Source: Stieleria bergensis (lineage in GTDB: Bacteria; Planctomycetota; Planctomycetia; Pirellulales; Pirellulaceae). From it: 64,000 bases of DNA. Of the stretch, positions 20,445 through 30,131 are shown one piece after another. The stretch's first letter is position 1; each line of letters starts with the position of its first letter. Under the pieces are notes generated by a model. That model searched no databases. It had not been told where the DNA came from and worked only from the letters and a program-made list of their open reading frames with translations. The stretch spans positions 7,033,912-7,097,911 of the forward strand of contig CP036272.1 of NCBI GenBank assembly GCA_007745635.1, in the 5' to 3' direction. The translations under genes and the position numbers were made by a program.

Positions 20445-21506
20445 TTAATCAACAAGGCTCAGCAATTCATTCAGTCGCGCGGAGACCGCTGACCAATCCT
20501 CGAATTGTCGTCGCTCAGCGGCCAACCAGACGAGCCAGTTGGCCAACGAAATCATCTGGGATGACTCCGCAATGAGCTCGATGGCTCGCGTCAATTCCTC
20601 TACAGGATAGACACTCGGGAATGTCGTTTTTTCATTATATTCCGCCACAACGGCTTTCAGGATTTCTTGCCGTTGGGACTGGTAAAGCGCAAATCCGGAA
20701 ACCCACCGGGCCAGGTCGACCGCCGGGAAGTCCACTCGCAAGGCATCGTAATCGATGATCCCTGAAACTTTACCTTGATCGAACAACGCATGCTGGCGCC
20801 GTGTGTCCCGCAACACAAAATGCACAGGCAACCGCCGGGCAGCAAGCTTGCCCAATTGTATCGACATTTCGCCCGCAAATCCGCCCCATTTTGCCCGCAA
20901 AAGCGTCTGTACCCGGACCAGTTGATCGACAACCCTCGGACTAATCCTACCCTGCAGCGGTAGCCCCCAAATCGAGGGCAATTGCGTGGTGAGCTGTGCG
21001 ATCCGCCGTGTCCTCTCGGTGATCGACTCAGCAAACGCCTGAGAATTCCCCTGACGGCGGAGCGACTGATGGACATCGGCCAACGCGCTCACACCCTGAC
21101 AAATCTGTTCAACATCCGCATCCAACGCCAGCGGCCGACCGGGCAAACAGCGATTGAGCTCCCAAATTCGCCCGTTGTCGTCTCTCATCGACGTCAGCTG
21201 GTGTCCGAAAACCGACCGATGGTCACTGCAAGCGGCGCCGACTGGCAACGGCTTGAGCAAGAACGCACAGTGCTCCGCCGCTGATCCGATCACTTGATGA
21301 ATGTGATCTACGCGGCGCTGTGTGACTTGACTTGGCCAACAGCGCAGCACGTAACCGTCTGTCTGCTGTACCCTGGACCCCTGCGTCGACGACCCTGGAC
21401 CACAAGCGTGATAAACACGCGCACCGCTCAGCCCACCAGCCAGCAAGCGATAGTCGCTTAGCTCATAAGGCCGGCCAAAAGCTTGCTCGATGGCGCTCGG
21501 AATCAT
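20445..21506 (-). CDS. Aminoglycoside-phosphotransferase-fold kinase, variant catalytic loop
   Basis: The ATG at 21506 is preceded by an AAAGGTG ribosome-binding site; this gives 353 residues. The fold is seen from a Gly-rich ATP loop (LLAGGLSGARVYH), a hinge region (WELNRCLPGRPL) and a catalytic region (LRDTRRQHALF, then GIIDYDALRVDFPAVDLARW). The Asp of the loop and the IDYD metal site are kept, but the usual HxDxxxxN reads LRDxxxxH. I recall other planctomycete members with a similar D-x4-H pattern, so this may be a subfamily trait and not loss of function. The substrate is unknown. It sits between tsaE and dsbD, with 81-83 bp gaps, on the same strand. Confidence 0.8.
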   Translation of the reverse strand: MIPSAIEQAFGRPYELSDYRLLAGGLSGARVYHACGPGSSTQGSRVQQTDGYVLRCWPSQVTQRRVDHIHQVIGSAAEHCAFLLKPLPVGAACSDHRSVFGHQLTSMRDDNGRIWELNRCLPGRPLALDADVEQICQGVSALADVHQSLRRQGNSQAFAESITERTRRIAQLTTQLPSIWGLPLQGRISPRVVDQLVRVQTLLRAKWGGFAGEMSIQLGKLAARRLPVHFVLRDTRRQHALFDQGKVSGIIDYDALRVDFPAVDLARWVSGFALYQSQRQEILKAVVAEYNEKTTFPSVYPVEELTRAIELIAESSQMISLANWLVWLAAERRQFEDWSAVSARLNELLSLVD

Positions 21507-21587
21507 CACGGCAACACCTTTCTGCTGGCGAGGATGCTTGCTGTTTAGCAACCGCTGGACGGGCAAAGGTGACAACGGGTCATTGTG

Positions 21588-22103
21588 CTAAGCCTGAAGT
21601 TCATCCAGCGCTTGACCAAGATCAAAATCATCGGTTCGCATCGTGACCAGACGAGCTGGCGCGTCTGGCTCTGTCGATCCGTCACCCATCGCACCGCTGT
21701 GCAGATCAAGCTCAATCCACAGAGTTGCCGGTGGCATCACAGCAGCCACGCGATCAGCCCACTCAATGATCACCCAGCTGTTTTCAGCCTCGAATAATTC
21801 TTCGACGCCAAGCTCCAGGAATTCATCTTCGTCAGCCAGCCGATAGGCATCTAAGTGATGCAATTCGATGGACTGCCCACGCTGTGCACCGCGATAACTG
21901 GAAAGCAGATTGAAAGTTGGACTGGTCACTTCGGCTGGATCAAGCCCCAATGCCGCGGCGATCTGTTGGGTCATCGTGGTCTTACCAGCACCCAAAGTGC
22001 CAACCATCCCGATCACCAATTGACGTGGCATGGTCTGAACCAACGCTTCGGCCAAGCCCGTCAACCGAGGCAGATCAACGGCATCAATCGTCAGTTCGTT
22101 CAT
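21588..22103 (-). CDS. tsaE: tRNA t6A biosynthesis ATPase TsaE
   Basis: This 171-residue protein from the ATG at 22103 is the ATPase of the TsaBDE complex, which makes N6-threonylcarbamoyladenosine at tRNA position 37. It shows the Walker A motif GTLGAGKTT, the switch-like TSPTFNLLSSY, HHLDAYRL, and the Walker B-like VIIEWADRV. A C-terminal extension with AMGDGSTEPDA is variable in the family. Extending upstream would run into the palindromic repeat at 22111-22159, so the later ATG is preferred. It is the first gene of a same-strand run of tsaE, kinase, dsbD and mnmE. Its upstream region is made of repeat sequence. Confidence 0.94.
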   Translation of the reverse strand: MNELTIDAVDLPRLTGLAEALVQTMPRQLVIGMVGTLGAGKTTMTQQIAAALGLDPAEVTSPTFNLLSSYRGAQRGQSIELHHLDAYRLADEDEFLELGVEELFEAENSWVIIEWADRVAAVMPPATLWIELDLHSGAMGDGSTEPDAPARLVTMRTDDFDLGQALDELQA

Positions 22104-22134
22104 AAGTTTTGAAGATCTTCGGATTAGCGAAGTG

Positions 22135-22159
22135 GGGTGCCGTGCTTGCACGCACCAAT
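22135..22159 (+). repeat. REP-like palindrome, copy in forward orientation
   Basis: The core is GGTGC-C-GTGC-TT-GCAC-GCACC, where one bulged C breaks an otherwise perfect stem. It is preceded by GTGG here instead of the GTAG or ATAG of the other copies. It sits about 30 bp before the tsaE start codon, inside its presumed leader. Confidence 0.85.
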
Positions 22160-22252
22160 GTCCCTGTCGTCACTGCTTTGAAGATCTTCGATTCCGGTGG
22201 TGCGGATGCGAAAAATCCACGTGATTGCGGCCCAACGGTGCGCTGCCATTTT

Positions 22253-22277
22253 ATTGGTGCGTGCAAGCACGGCACCC
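22253..22277 (-). repeat. REP-like palindrome, inverted copy with GTAG
   Basis: This is the exact reverse complement of 22135-22159. On the minus strand the stem is directly preceded by GTAG (22277-22280), the tetranucleotide that marks REP elements mobilised by RAYT enzymes in other bacteria. Confidence 0.85.
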
Positions 22278-22408
22278 TACCAACCGAGCCCCGGTTCGAT
22301 GAAATCGCGATTGCCCAGAGAAACCCCGGGGAAACGCAACATCAACCAGAATGAGAACAGGTTCAAAGCAGTGGTCCTGGCACGCACCCGAGGATAAAAA
22401 CATTGACG

Positions 22409-24331
22409 TTACGGCACCAATGCGATCGCACCACCCCAGAAAGCACCCGCGGTTGCCGCACCACGCCAGCTAAGTGGAATCGGTTGGCAAATCCATGGTG
22501 CACAGTTGCCCGGACGATAGTAGCCCAATGGATAGTGACATTCGTTTGGCGGGTGAATCCCCATCTTATAAGGCAGGGCGAACACGTTACCAAAGAAGTG
22601 AGCCGAAGAAGCAATCGGTTGCAAAATCGGGCCGGCACTGTGACCGTAGCGCTCGAGGTTCACTTGTTCGAAGTAACGTGTGTTGCTGCAGATGTTGGAC
22701 GCATTCCAAGTCATCGTCATTGGAGTCCATTGACGTTGATTGTAGGCGACTTGCTCTAACAAGCACTCTTTGGGCAGACCCCAATTCTCAGTCACATAGC
22801 CCAAATCACCTTCGTTCAAGCTGGACAACGCTATCCGCTGCTGATTGCCGTCTGAAGTTTCAATGACGACTTGTTCGTAACTGAGATCAATGAAGCGACC
22901 GGTGCCCAGAACTTCACCATCGATTCCCGTCCAGTCGCGAACTTGCTGACCCGCACTGAACCGCTCCACGGCTTTCCGAAAGCGGCGCTCATCGGTCGCT
23001 TCAGGGCGGAATGGCGGGCTGGGATCCAGCGAGATCTTATCGAGGGTCTGCTCGGCGATTCGCTTGCGAAAATCTTCGCAAGAGAACTGATCTCGCTTGG
23101 GCGTCAAAGGTCTTGGTTGAGTTTCCAAACGAGGTTGACCGAACTCGACTCGCGGTGCGGCATTTTCCGGCGCTGTCTCCTCTTGCGGCATCGGTCGCTT
23201 GGCTGGATCAAGCTGATTGAATGGATTCGGTGTGAGCTGCTCTCTCAGTCCACCGCCTGCGGGTGGAGTGGCCGCTGGCTTGTCAGTGGCTGGCGCTGGA
23301 ATAGTTGGCGCTGGCATAGCCGGTGGTTGTGGTGCCGCGAATCCAGATGCTGCATCACTAGGTGCTGCATCACCAGGTAATTGCAATGAGTTCGGGATTG
23401 AGGGCGGGTTCGCTGGCTGCCGCAGTTGATTGCTTTGCGGAGGCGTTGGCAACGTCTCGCTGGCTGGCGGCAACTGGGACGGGAGTGCAATGTTTTCTTG
23501 CGGCAATTGGCCGACCATTGCTGCCGGTGCGCTGCCCTGTAGAACGGACTCGGCCTGCGCCGAACGCACGGGCACGGCGATCGTGGGGCTCTTGCCCTGA
23601 TCACGCACGAAGGGGTTGTTAAACAGGTCAGCTGACTTGGCTTGCTGATCCGCTGCCACTGGTCCACCTTGATTGGCTGGCAGTCGGTAGTTCCCAGTCG
23701 CAACTTGCTGGTCCTGAACCTGTCGAATCGGGTTCACTGGAGCTTCCAAGTGAGTTGGCTGCACGAACTCGGCCGTTGCAACCATGGAGCTATCGCCAAC
23801 CCACTGGCCTTGCTGGGCCACTGCGTTGGCATGAACCGGTCTTTGATCAGACGCCAGCGCGATTTGGCCTGTTGCCTGAGGAGCGGCGAAGGCTGGCCGG
23901 CGAAACTGCAACGTGTTGGAGGTTGCTGCATTCGTCGTGACGGGAACTGTTGCGGTGGGGACTGCAGTGCTTGCTAGCCGCCGCGATGAAGCGATCGCGG
24001 GCTGGGCCGGCGCTGCGATCGCGGGCTGTGAAGCGCCTGCTGGCGGTGCTTGCACGTTCGGGCTGCGTCGCCAGCGCAGGTTCCAACCGGGGTTGCTGGT
24101 GGTTGAAACATTAGAGAGTGCAGGCTGCTGAGCGTGCACGGGCGCGTCCCAGCCAACCAGCGAGGGACCAAGGAGCGCTGAAGAAATCAGGATCGCCATG
24201 GCGCGACGTTTGACTTGGTTCAGTCGTCGCGCGAATGCTCCGTCACGTTTTCCTGGCGAGGCTTTAGGTTGCGTCGCTAGACTGAACGTCTGGGCTGTAA
24301 TTTGGCGCTTCTTGCGTGATCGCAATGTCAT
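22409..24331 (-). CDS. Exported Pro/Gln/Ala-rich protein with SHD1-like domain
   Basis: I choose the ATG at 24331 (640 residues) because AGGGAG lies about 10 bases before it. ATGs at 24382 and 24199 are alternatives. A long basic leader precedes a hydrophobic stretch ([15 protein letters not shown]) ending in VHAQQ, so export or membrane anchoring is likely. The next 330 residues are low-complexity and rich in Pro, Ala and Gln. The C-terminal third has an SHD1-like domain ([18 protein letters not shown], then [14 protein letters not shown]) and a conserved-looking end rich in aromatic residues. The function is unknown; SHD1 domains are common in exported planctomycete proteins. The 5' end overlaps the 3' end of guaB by 68 bp. 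Confidence 0.75.
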   Translation of the reverse strand: MTLRSRKKRQITAQTFSLATQPKASPGKRDGAFARRLNQVKRRAMAILISSALLGPSLVGWDAPVHAQQPALSNVSTTSNPGWNLRWRRSPNVQAPPAGASQPAIAAPAQPAIASSRRLASTAVPTATVPVTTNAATSNTLQFRRPAFAAPQATGQIALASDQRPVHANAVAQQGQWVGDSSMVATAEFVQPTHLEAPVNPIRQVQDQQVATGNYRLPANQGGPVAADQQAKSADLFNNPFVRDQGKSPTIAVPVRSAQAESVLQGSAPAAMVGQLPQENIALPSQLPPASETLPTPPQSNQLRQPANPPSIPNSLQLPGDAAPSDAASGFAAPQPPAMPAPTIPAPATDKPAATPPAGGGLREQLTPNPFNQLDPAKRPMPQEETAPENAAPRVEFGQPRLETQPRPLTPKRDQFSCEDFRKRIAEQTLDKISLDPSPPFRPEATDERRFRKAVERFSAGQQVRDWTGIDGEVLGTGRFIDLSYEQVVIETSDGNQQRIALSSLNEGDLGYVTENWGLPKECLLEQVAYNQRQWTPMTMTWNASNICSNTRYFEQVNLERYGHSAGPILQPIASSAHFFGNVFALPYKMGIHPPNECHYPLGYYRPGNCAPWICQPIPLSWRGAATAGAFWGGAIALVP

Positions 24332-25748
24332 GCGGATGGTTCTCCCTAACCGTCGCGGCGGAAACGCGAATGAATTTTCCATCGCGTTTCAAATCTTCGA
24401 TCGTTTTTGTTCCCAGGTATCCCATGCCAGCTCGCAACCCGCCGACCAATTGGTAAACGTAATCGCTAAGCGGGCCTTTATATGGCACACGACCTTCGAC
24501 GCCTTCGGGGACCAGTTTTCCTTCCTGGACACCTTTTTGCCGGTATCGGTCGCTACTGCCTTTGACCATCGCTCCCATCGATCCCATGCCGCGATACGTT
24601 TTAAACGTCCGCCCTTGGTACAGGATCATCTTGCCGGGACTTTCACTCAAGCCGGCAAACAGGCTGCCGATCATCACCGTGCTGGCCCCAGCAACGATTG
24701 CTTTGGTAATGTCACCGCTGAAGCGAATGCCGCCGTCCGCAATGACAGGTATATCGTATTTGTTGGCGACCGAAGCCGCTCGTAGGATCGCAGAAACCTG
24801 AGGCACACCCACACCACTGATCACTCGAGTGGTGCAAATCGAACCAGGTCCGATGCCAATCTTGATCGCATCGGCACCCGCATCAATCAGTGCTTGGGCA
24901 CCTTCTGCCGTGGCCACGTTTCCGGCGACAACATCGATATCCCATGCCGATTGGGCTTTGATCTCTCGGACCGTCTCCAACACATTGCGACTATGGCCGT
25001 GTGCTGAATCCACTACCAACAGATCCACACCCTTATTGATCAGGCTCTGCGCCCGCTCCAGGTCTCCCACTCCGATCGCTGCACCGACTCGCAATCTGCC
25101 CTGGCTGTCTTTGCAAGCGCGAGGGAATCGCTTCATCATGTCGATGTCACGAATCGTAATAAGACCCGTTAGTTTTCTATCTTCGTCAATCAGAAGAAGT
25201 TTCTCGACTCTTTTTGCCGTTAAAATTCGCTCAGCTTCCTCAAGCGTTACATTCCCCGTCCCCGTCACTAGGTTCTCACGGGTCATGACCTCAGAAACTG
25301 GGATGTCTGGGTCTTCTAGGAAGCGCAAATCGCGGCGTGTCAGGATCCCAGCCAGGGTTCCATCAGCTTGGACGATGGGAATACCGGACACATTGGCTTG
25401 GTCCATTAATTCCGCAGCCCGACCCACCTGCTCGGTCGGGGGCAAGGTGACCGGGTCGACGATGATGCCGTTTGCCGACCGCTTGACCTTCAAGACTTCC
25501 TCGGTCTGAGCTTCGACGGTCAGGTTTTTGTGGATGATCCCCAATCCGCCTTCTTTGGCCAGGCCGATCGCCATTTCGGCCTCGGTGACGGTGTCCATGG
25601 GAGAAGACAGCAGTGGAATCTGAACCCGGATCCGTTGAGTCAGCCGGCTGCTGACGTCGACTTCGCTGGGGACGACCTCGCTGTAGCTTGGCTCCAGCAG
25701 AACGTCGTCAAAGGTCACCCCTGTGTAGCTGATTTTGTCTTCAAACAT
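24264..25748 (-). CDS. guaB: Inosine-5'-monophosphate dehydrogenase
   Basis: This 494-residue protein starts at the ATG at 25748 (GGAA six bases before). The frame is open further upstream, but the family N-terminus is [20 protein letters not shown]. It oxidises IMP to XMP with NAD+, the committed step to GMP. The catalytic barrel is split by two CBS domains (about 95-210). The catalytic Cys lies in [28 protein letters not shown] and the flap [13 protein letters not shown] are present. It is cytoplasmic and a core metabolic gene. The downstream SHD1 gene overlaps its end, so the two may share a transcript. Confidence 0.97.
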   Translation of the reverse strand: MFEDKISYTGVTFDDVLLEPSYSEVVPSEVDVSSRLTQRIRVQIPLLSSPMDTVTEAEMAIGLAKEGGLGIIHKNLTVEAQTEEVLKVKRSANGIIVDPVTLPPTEQVGRAAELMDQANVSGIPIVQADGTLAGILTRRDLRFLEDPDIPVSEVMTRENLVTGTGNVTLEEAERILTAKRVEKLLLIDEDRKLTGLITIRDIDMMKRFPRACKDSQGRLRVGAAIGVGDLERAQSLINKGVDLLVVDSAHGHSRNVLETVREIKAQSAWDIDVVAGNVATAEGAQALIDAGADAIKIGIGPGSICTTRVISGVGVPQVSAILRAASVANKYDIPVIADGGIRFSGDITKAIVAGASTVMIGSLFAGLSESPGKMILYQGRTFKTYRGMGSMGAMVKGSSDRYRQKGVQEGKLVPEGVEGRVPYKGPLSDYVYQLVGGLRAGMGYLGTKTIEDLKRDGKFIRVSAATVRENHPHDIAITQEAPNYSPDVQSSDAT

Positions 25749-26011
25749 GCTGATTCCGATTCGTGAAAGGCCGAGCCGATGATGAATCAGGCAGTATGAC
25801 GCACGAGGGCAGAGCCGGGAAGTGCCGACGTGGGGCCCACCAACCAGCCGAGGGGCATTCGCCCACGCTTCCCCGAGGCCCGCCGTCAAAGACACGCGGA
25901 AAACCCTGGCCAGAGCATGCCTGGGTGGCAAAGGCCGTCACTGTCCGACGTTCTTTCCGCCGGCAAGTCGGTCTTCACTCACTTGTCGGCGTGGCGGCTG
26001 TGCCCAACCGG
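25749..26011. other. Spacer upstream of guaB
   Basis: This 263-bp GC-rich spacer lies between the end of a sulfatase gene and the guaB start. It presumably carries the guaB promoter on the minus strand, but I see no clear promoter boxes, riboswitch or gene. Confidence 0.4.
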
Positions 26012-27556
26012 CTATCGGCTCGGGTACTGCTGCTTGGCTTTCTCGGTCATGTTAGGCGAATAATTCATTGCCTCAACCGCCGGACGCTGCCCGTTGGCGG
26101 GATACGTGGCCTTGACGGCGGCACGCAACTGACTGCGCAGTTCGGCGACGACTTCTTTCATCTCCCCGCGATCGGCCAGATTGGTGATCTCGCCCGGATC
26201 CGCCTGATGATCATACAGCTCATGACCCGCCTCACCATCGTTCCACAAGTTATAGCGGTACTGGGGCGTGCGAATGGAATAGCCATCGACCAGCTTCTTG
26301 GCGTTACCGGGACGATACAACTGAGTCAGCGCATAACCGCGACCTTGGCTGGTCGGATCATCCATTAACTTGCGCAGTGATTGCCCCTGCAAAGTTTTCG
26401 GGGACGGAACATCGGTCAGATCCATCAGGGTTGGAAAAACATCAATCAAGCCAACGGGTTCACCCACGACGGTACCGGGATTGATTCCCGGCCCTGCGAT
26501 GATCAACGGCACCTGAGCGCTGTCTTCGAACAGAGTCAACTTCTGCCACATCCCATGTTCACCCATCGCGTACCCGTGATCAGAAGTAAACACGATGTAG
26601 GTTGAATCGGCCAAACCGGTTTCGTCCAACTTCTTCAACACCTTACCCAGCTGGGCATCCATGAAGCTAATGCTGGCATAGTAAGCTTGCCGCACTTCCT
26701 TGCGTTGCTGCTCGGTCATGTCATCTTGAATTTTCCGTTTCATGGTGAGTGCCATCGGCGGCACATCTTGTTGGTCTTCCTGCCAGCCTTGCACCACAGG
26801 CATTTTGCCCAACGGATAAGGTTTGAAGTATTCCTGGGGTGAGGTGTACGGCGTATGGGGACGATAAAAACCAACAGCCAGAAAGAAGGGGCGATCGTTT
26901 CGCTCCGCGCAACGTTTGAGAATCCAATTGGCATCTTCCGCAATCATGCCATCGGTATGCAGCTCATCAGCTCGCGGCGAGGCGAACCAAGAGAGCGTTC
27001 CACCAAAGGACCCGGGTACCAGCGAGGTGGTTTCATCTTCTTCAACAACGCGATCGACGCCGGCTGGATTGCTTTGCAGTTCCCATGAAGTGGGATCACC
27101 GTGACCGGCGGTGCCAACGCTTTTGGGCACGTTATAGTGATACAGCTTGCCGACTTTGGCAGCGAAGTAACCATCGAGCCGAAAAGCCTGTGGCAGGCTG
27201 ATGGCTTCTGGCACGCTGTGTCGAAAGATCTGTGCATTGCGCACAATTCCGGTGCTGTTGGGATACATGCCTGTCAGCAACGAGTTGCGACTGGGACCAC
27301 ACAATGGGAACTGACAGTAGGCGTTTGAAAATCGCGCACCTCTGGCTGCCAAGCGATCAATGTTCGGAGTCTTGACCAGTGGGTCTCCATAACAACCGAG
27401 TTTGGCATGCAGGTCGTCGGAAATAATAAACAGGACGTTCTTTCGCGTTCCAGGTTGATGCCGGTCTGGAGCGGCTTCAGGAAACGACTGTGCCGCTCCT
27501 GGACTTGCGAAGAACGAAGCGAGCAGGGCAAACAACAATCCAAGGCGTGAGATCAT
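26012..27556 (-). CDS. Iduronate-2-sulfatase-like sulfatase
   Basis: This 514-residue protein starts at the ATG at 27556. A signal peptide ends near GAAQSF. Metal-site residues lie in VLFIISDDLHAKLGCYGD, and the formylglycine motif is C86-G-P-S-R. AAKVGKLYHYN and SDHGYAMGEHGMWQKLTLFE follow; the latter is typical of the iduronate-2-sulfatase/choline-sulfatase branch. It ends close to the fold with no extra domain. The likely role is desulfation of a glycan outside the cytoplasm. It is the last gene of a same-strand run with another sulfatase 48 bp upstream, a DJ-1/PfpI protein and an oxidoreductase. Confidence 0.9.
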   Translation of the reverse strand: MISRLGLLFALLASFFASPGAAQSFPEAAPDRHQPGTRKNVLFIISDDLHAKLGCYGDPLVKTPNIDRLAARGARFSNAYCQFPLCGPSRNSLLTGMYPNSTGIVRNAQIFRHSVPEAISLPQAFRLDGYFAAKVGKLYHYNVPKSVGTAGHGDPTSWELQSNPAGVDRVVEEDETTSLVPGSFGGTLSWFASPRADELHTDGMIAEDANWILKRCAERNDRPFFLAVGFYRPHTPYTSPQEYFKPYPLGKMPVVQGWQEDQQDVPPMALTMKRKIQDDMTEQQRKEVRQAYYASISFMDAQLGKVLKKLDETGLADSTYIVFTSDHGYAMGEHGMWQKLTLFEDSAQVPLIIAGPGINPGTVVGEPVGLIDVFPTLMDLTDVPSPKTLQGQSLRKLMDDPTSQGRGYALTQLYRPGNAKKLVDGYSIRTPQYRYNLWNDGEAGHELYDHQADPGEITNLADRGEMKEVVAELRSQLRAAVKATYPANGQRPAVEAMNYSPNMTEKAKQQYPSR

Positions 27557-27604
27557 CAGTAACAAGTCGTTTGTCTGGAGAAAAGAAAGTTATCGACAAC
27601 CCAT

Positions 27605-29410
27605 TCACTGACGAATCAATTGCAAAGAGTTCAGCCGCATCAGTTCCGCATCGCATTGATCTGCAACACAAGCGGTCATCGATTGCTTGCCCTTGGGCAA
27701 ACGAACCGTTCCTACCACAACCGTCTTAAACTGATTCGCGGTCGCGGTGGCTTGAACGGTGTGTTCAATTTGCTGGGGCTTTGACTCTGACAGAAATTTC
27801 AGCTGCAAACAGCCCCCGGAATCGACCGCTGCCGAACCATAGGACGCCTTGACAAGGTAATCGCCCGCAGCCTGCACGTCCAATTGCCAAGTTGCAGATT
27901 CGCCTGCGTTTCGCCAACCTTCGATGGTGTCCCAGTCGTAGCCCTCGAAAACGTACTGAACATGATCACCTTTCAGTTTGGCCCAGCTTGGCGACAGTTC
28001 AACGACGGCCTCATCCGGATGCCCCACTGGAATCGCGACAGGCTGATACGTTTGCCCCTCGGTGACATCTTCGAACCAGGCCAAAAACTCCTTGCGCAAT
28101 TGGTTAGCGATTTCAGGATGCTGGCCAATTAAGTTTTTGGTCTCATCGGGATCCGCTTGCAAGTCATAAAGCCGCCACTGCTTGCGCTGCTGAGATGAAT
28201 CCGTCACCGTTGCTGCCACCTGACACATTAACTTCCAACGATCGCCGCTAATCGCCCAGCGTTGATGAGGATTGGGCGTGTATCGATCCCAAGTGTGGTA
28301 CACATAGCGATGGTGCGGTGCATCAGAATCGTTACACAGCAGACTCGCTAACGACCTGCCATCAAGTTGGCGATCTTCGGGCAACTTCGCGCCGGCAAGT
28401 TCACAGAAGGTTGGCAACCAATCAATATGTGACGTTTGGGCATTGATGATCATTCCAGCAGGAATCCTGCCTGGCCATTGAACAAAACAAGGCGCCCGGA
28501 CTCCGCCTTCGTAAACACTCGCTTTGCGGCCATGCATGCCTCCGTTGTAATAAGTGCTAACGCCGCCATTGTCGCTGGTAAAAATCAGCACTGTGTTTTG
28601 CCATTGACCTAACTCCTTGAGTGTTTGTTTTAGGCGGCCAATGTTTTGATCGATGCGTTCGATCATCGCATAGATTCTAGCCTCGCGAATCGGCAGTCCC
28701 GCATCCAGGTAGCGCTTAATGAACGCATCGCCTTGAGGCTGATCGTAGTGTGATGTGTCCAATAGAAAGGGCGAATGAGGGGCGTTGTACATCAGCGCAC
28801 AAAAGAACGGCTGATCCGAGGCCGTGTCTGACTGCCGAATGAAGTCGATCGCTGCATCGGTAAACAGATCGCTCACATAGCCGCGTGACCGCACCGGTTG
28901 ACCATTATGATACAACTGATCAGCGAACTGATACCTTTCAATGTGCCCATGGTAATGTCCCATGAACTGATCAAAGCCACGCTGCTGGGGTTGATAGCCG
29001 GGGTACTTGCCCAAGTGCCACTTGCCAAACAAACTCGTTCGATACCCGGCACGCCGCAGCAATTCGGCGACGGTGACTTCATCCTTGCCCAAGGTATCTC
29101 CACCGAACCGAGTGTTGTACAGTCCAGTCCGCAAATAATAGCGGCCGGTCATGGTGCCAGCACGAGTTGGTGCACAAACCGGCGCAGCGTAATACCGACT
29201 GAGCGTCGCACCTTGCTTGGCAATCGCATCCATGTGGGGAGTCTTGATGTGCGGATTCCCCGTTGCTCCTGTGTCCCAATACCCTTGATCATCGGTCATG
29301 ATCAAAATCACATTGGGGCGCTGGGCAATGGACTGGGCAAACACTGGGCTCGCTAGCAGGACCAGCGCCACCCATGCACACAGAGACGTCGCACAAGAAA
29401 CCCTACTCAT
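27605..29410 (-). CDS. Arylsulfatase A-like sulfatase with C-terminal beta domain
   Basis: This 601-residue protein has a signal peptide (ALVLLASPVFAQS). Metal residues lie in VILIMTDDQGYWDTG. The formylglycine site is C79-A-P-T-R, and FGKWHLGKYPGYQPQQRGFD is present. The C-terminal 120 residues (from TWQLDVQAAGDYLVKASYG) form a beta-rich, probably carbohydrate-binding domain. The same layout is seen in the sulfatase at 14427-16202, so the two are likely paralogs. It is expected to be periplasmic or cell-surface located, acting on sulfated polysaccharide. The ATG at 29410 directly precedes the signal peptide. The next upstream gene, the DJ-1/PfpI protein, ends 93 bp away. Confidence 0.91.
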   Translation of the reverse strand: MSRVSCATSLCAWVALVLLASPVFAQSIAQRPNVILIMTDDQGYWDTGATGNPHIKTPHMDAIAKQGATLSRYYAAPVCAPTRAGTMTGRYYLRTGLYNTRFGGDTLGKDEVTVAELLRRAGYRTSLFGKWHLGKYPGYQPQQRGFDQFMGHYHGHIERYQFADQLYHNGQPVRSRGYVSDLFTDAAIDFIRQSDTASDQPFFCALMYNAPHSPFLLDTSHYDQPQGDAFIKRYLDAGLPIREARIYAMIERIDQNIGRLKQTLKELGQWQNTVLIFTSDNGGVSTYYNGGMHGRKASVYEGGVRAPCFVQWPGRIPAGMIINAQTSHIDWLPTFCELAGAKLPEDRQLDGRSLASLLCNDSDAPHHRYVYHTWDRYTPNPHQRWAISGDRWKLMCQVAATVTDSSQQRKQWRLYDLQADPDETKNLIGQHPEIANQLRKEFLAWFEDVTEGQTYQPVAIPVGHPDEAVVELSPSWAKLKGDHVQYVFEGYDWDTIEGWRNAGESATWQLDVQAAGDYLVKASYGSAAVDSGGCLQLKFLSESKPQQIEHTVQATATANQFKTVVVGTVRLPKGKQSMTACVADQCDAELMRLNSLQLIRQ

Positions 29411-29503
29411 GATACAAACCCAACAAGGAAGTCAATCAACCGAGACCCGTTCGATCAGCCGCGCCGACGGAAGTACGAAGCTGAAGCCGGCCAGGGGACG
29501 GGC

Positions 29504-30070
29504 TTAGGCAATCGATTGCTCAAGCAGTTCAATCCAAGGACCGACATAGTGGCCGTTGTCATGAAACGTTCGGCCACTGACCAGATTGCCATCAATCACA
29601 CAGGGCTCATTGACGAAGATGCCGCCACAAACTTCTAGGTCGAACCGGCATTTCTCGACGGTGGCCATACGGCGACCTTTGACGCAGTCGGCGTAGGCTG
29701 GAATCTCGACTCCGTGACAGACACTGGCGATCGGTTTACCCGCGGCAAAGAATGCCTTTGTCACACGGACAAGGTCCTCGTCATAGCGGATATACTCCGG
29801 AGCTCGACCGCCCGAGTACATGATGCCAATGTAATGATCAGGGTCAATTTCGGCGAAACTGACGTCCGCATCGATGGTGTAACCTTCCCACTCTTTGGTG
29901 ATGGTCCAGCCTGGTTTGACTTCATGCATGACCATTTGATACTTGCGTTTTTCGGGCGCTGCAACGACTGGCTGAAAACCAGCTTCAATCAAACGATAAT
30001 AGGGATACATCGTATCCAGGGTTTCAGTTGCATCCCCAACAACAATCAAGACTTTGGGACGTTCAGCCAT
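29504..30070 (-). CDS. DJ-1/PfpI family protein
   Basis: This 188-residue protein has the class I glutamine-amidotransferase-like fold. Its nucleophile elbow is SVCHGVEI, and GIMYSGGRAPEYIRYDEDLV carries the GGRAPEYxR signature of the PfpI branch. Members act as proteases, glyoxalases or deglycases, or are uncharacterised; the sequence alone does not decide. No signal peptide is seen, so it is probably cytoplasmic. It lies between an exported oxidoreductase (61 bp upstream) and a sulfatase, on the same strand. That suggests a role in handling sugar breakdown products, which is an inference. Confidence 0.86.
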   Translation of the reverse strand: MAERPKVLIVVGDATETLDTMYPYYRLIEAGFQPVVAAPEKRKYQMVMHEVKPGWTITKEWEGYTIDADVSFAEIDPDHYIGIMYSGGRAPEYIRYDEDLVRVTKAFFAAGKPIASVCHGVEIPAYADCVKGRRMATVEKCRFDLEVCGGIFVNEPCVIDGNLVSGRTFHDNGHYVGPWIELLEQSIA

Positions 30071-30131
30071 ATCACTTTCAGCGTAAAGAAGAAATCAAGA
30101 AACAGAGTTAGCAGACTTAGTCGACCAGGCA

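Larger units (their letters stand above)
22104..22408. repeat. Composite palindromic (BIME-like) repeat between tsaE and SHD1 gene
   Basis: This gap holds no gene. Two copies of the REP-like palindrome lie in opposite orientation at 22135-22159 and 22253-22277. They form a perfect 25-nt inverted pair around a 93-nt middle. Two copies of the 10-bp palindrome GAAGATCTTC lie at 22111-22120 and 22180-22189. The block at 22282-22322 matches 154-194 on the other strand (38 of 41 bases). The second REP copy is flanked by GTAG on the minus strand (22277-22280). Confidence 0.9.

Noticed and set aside
22135..22277. CRISPR-like array
   Set aside because: The repeats are inverted rather than direct, only two copies are present, and no cas gene lies in the window.
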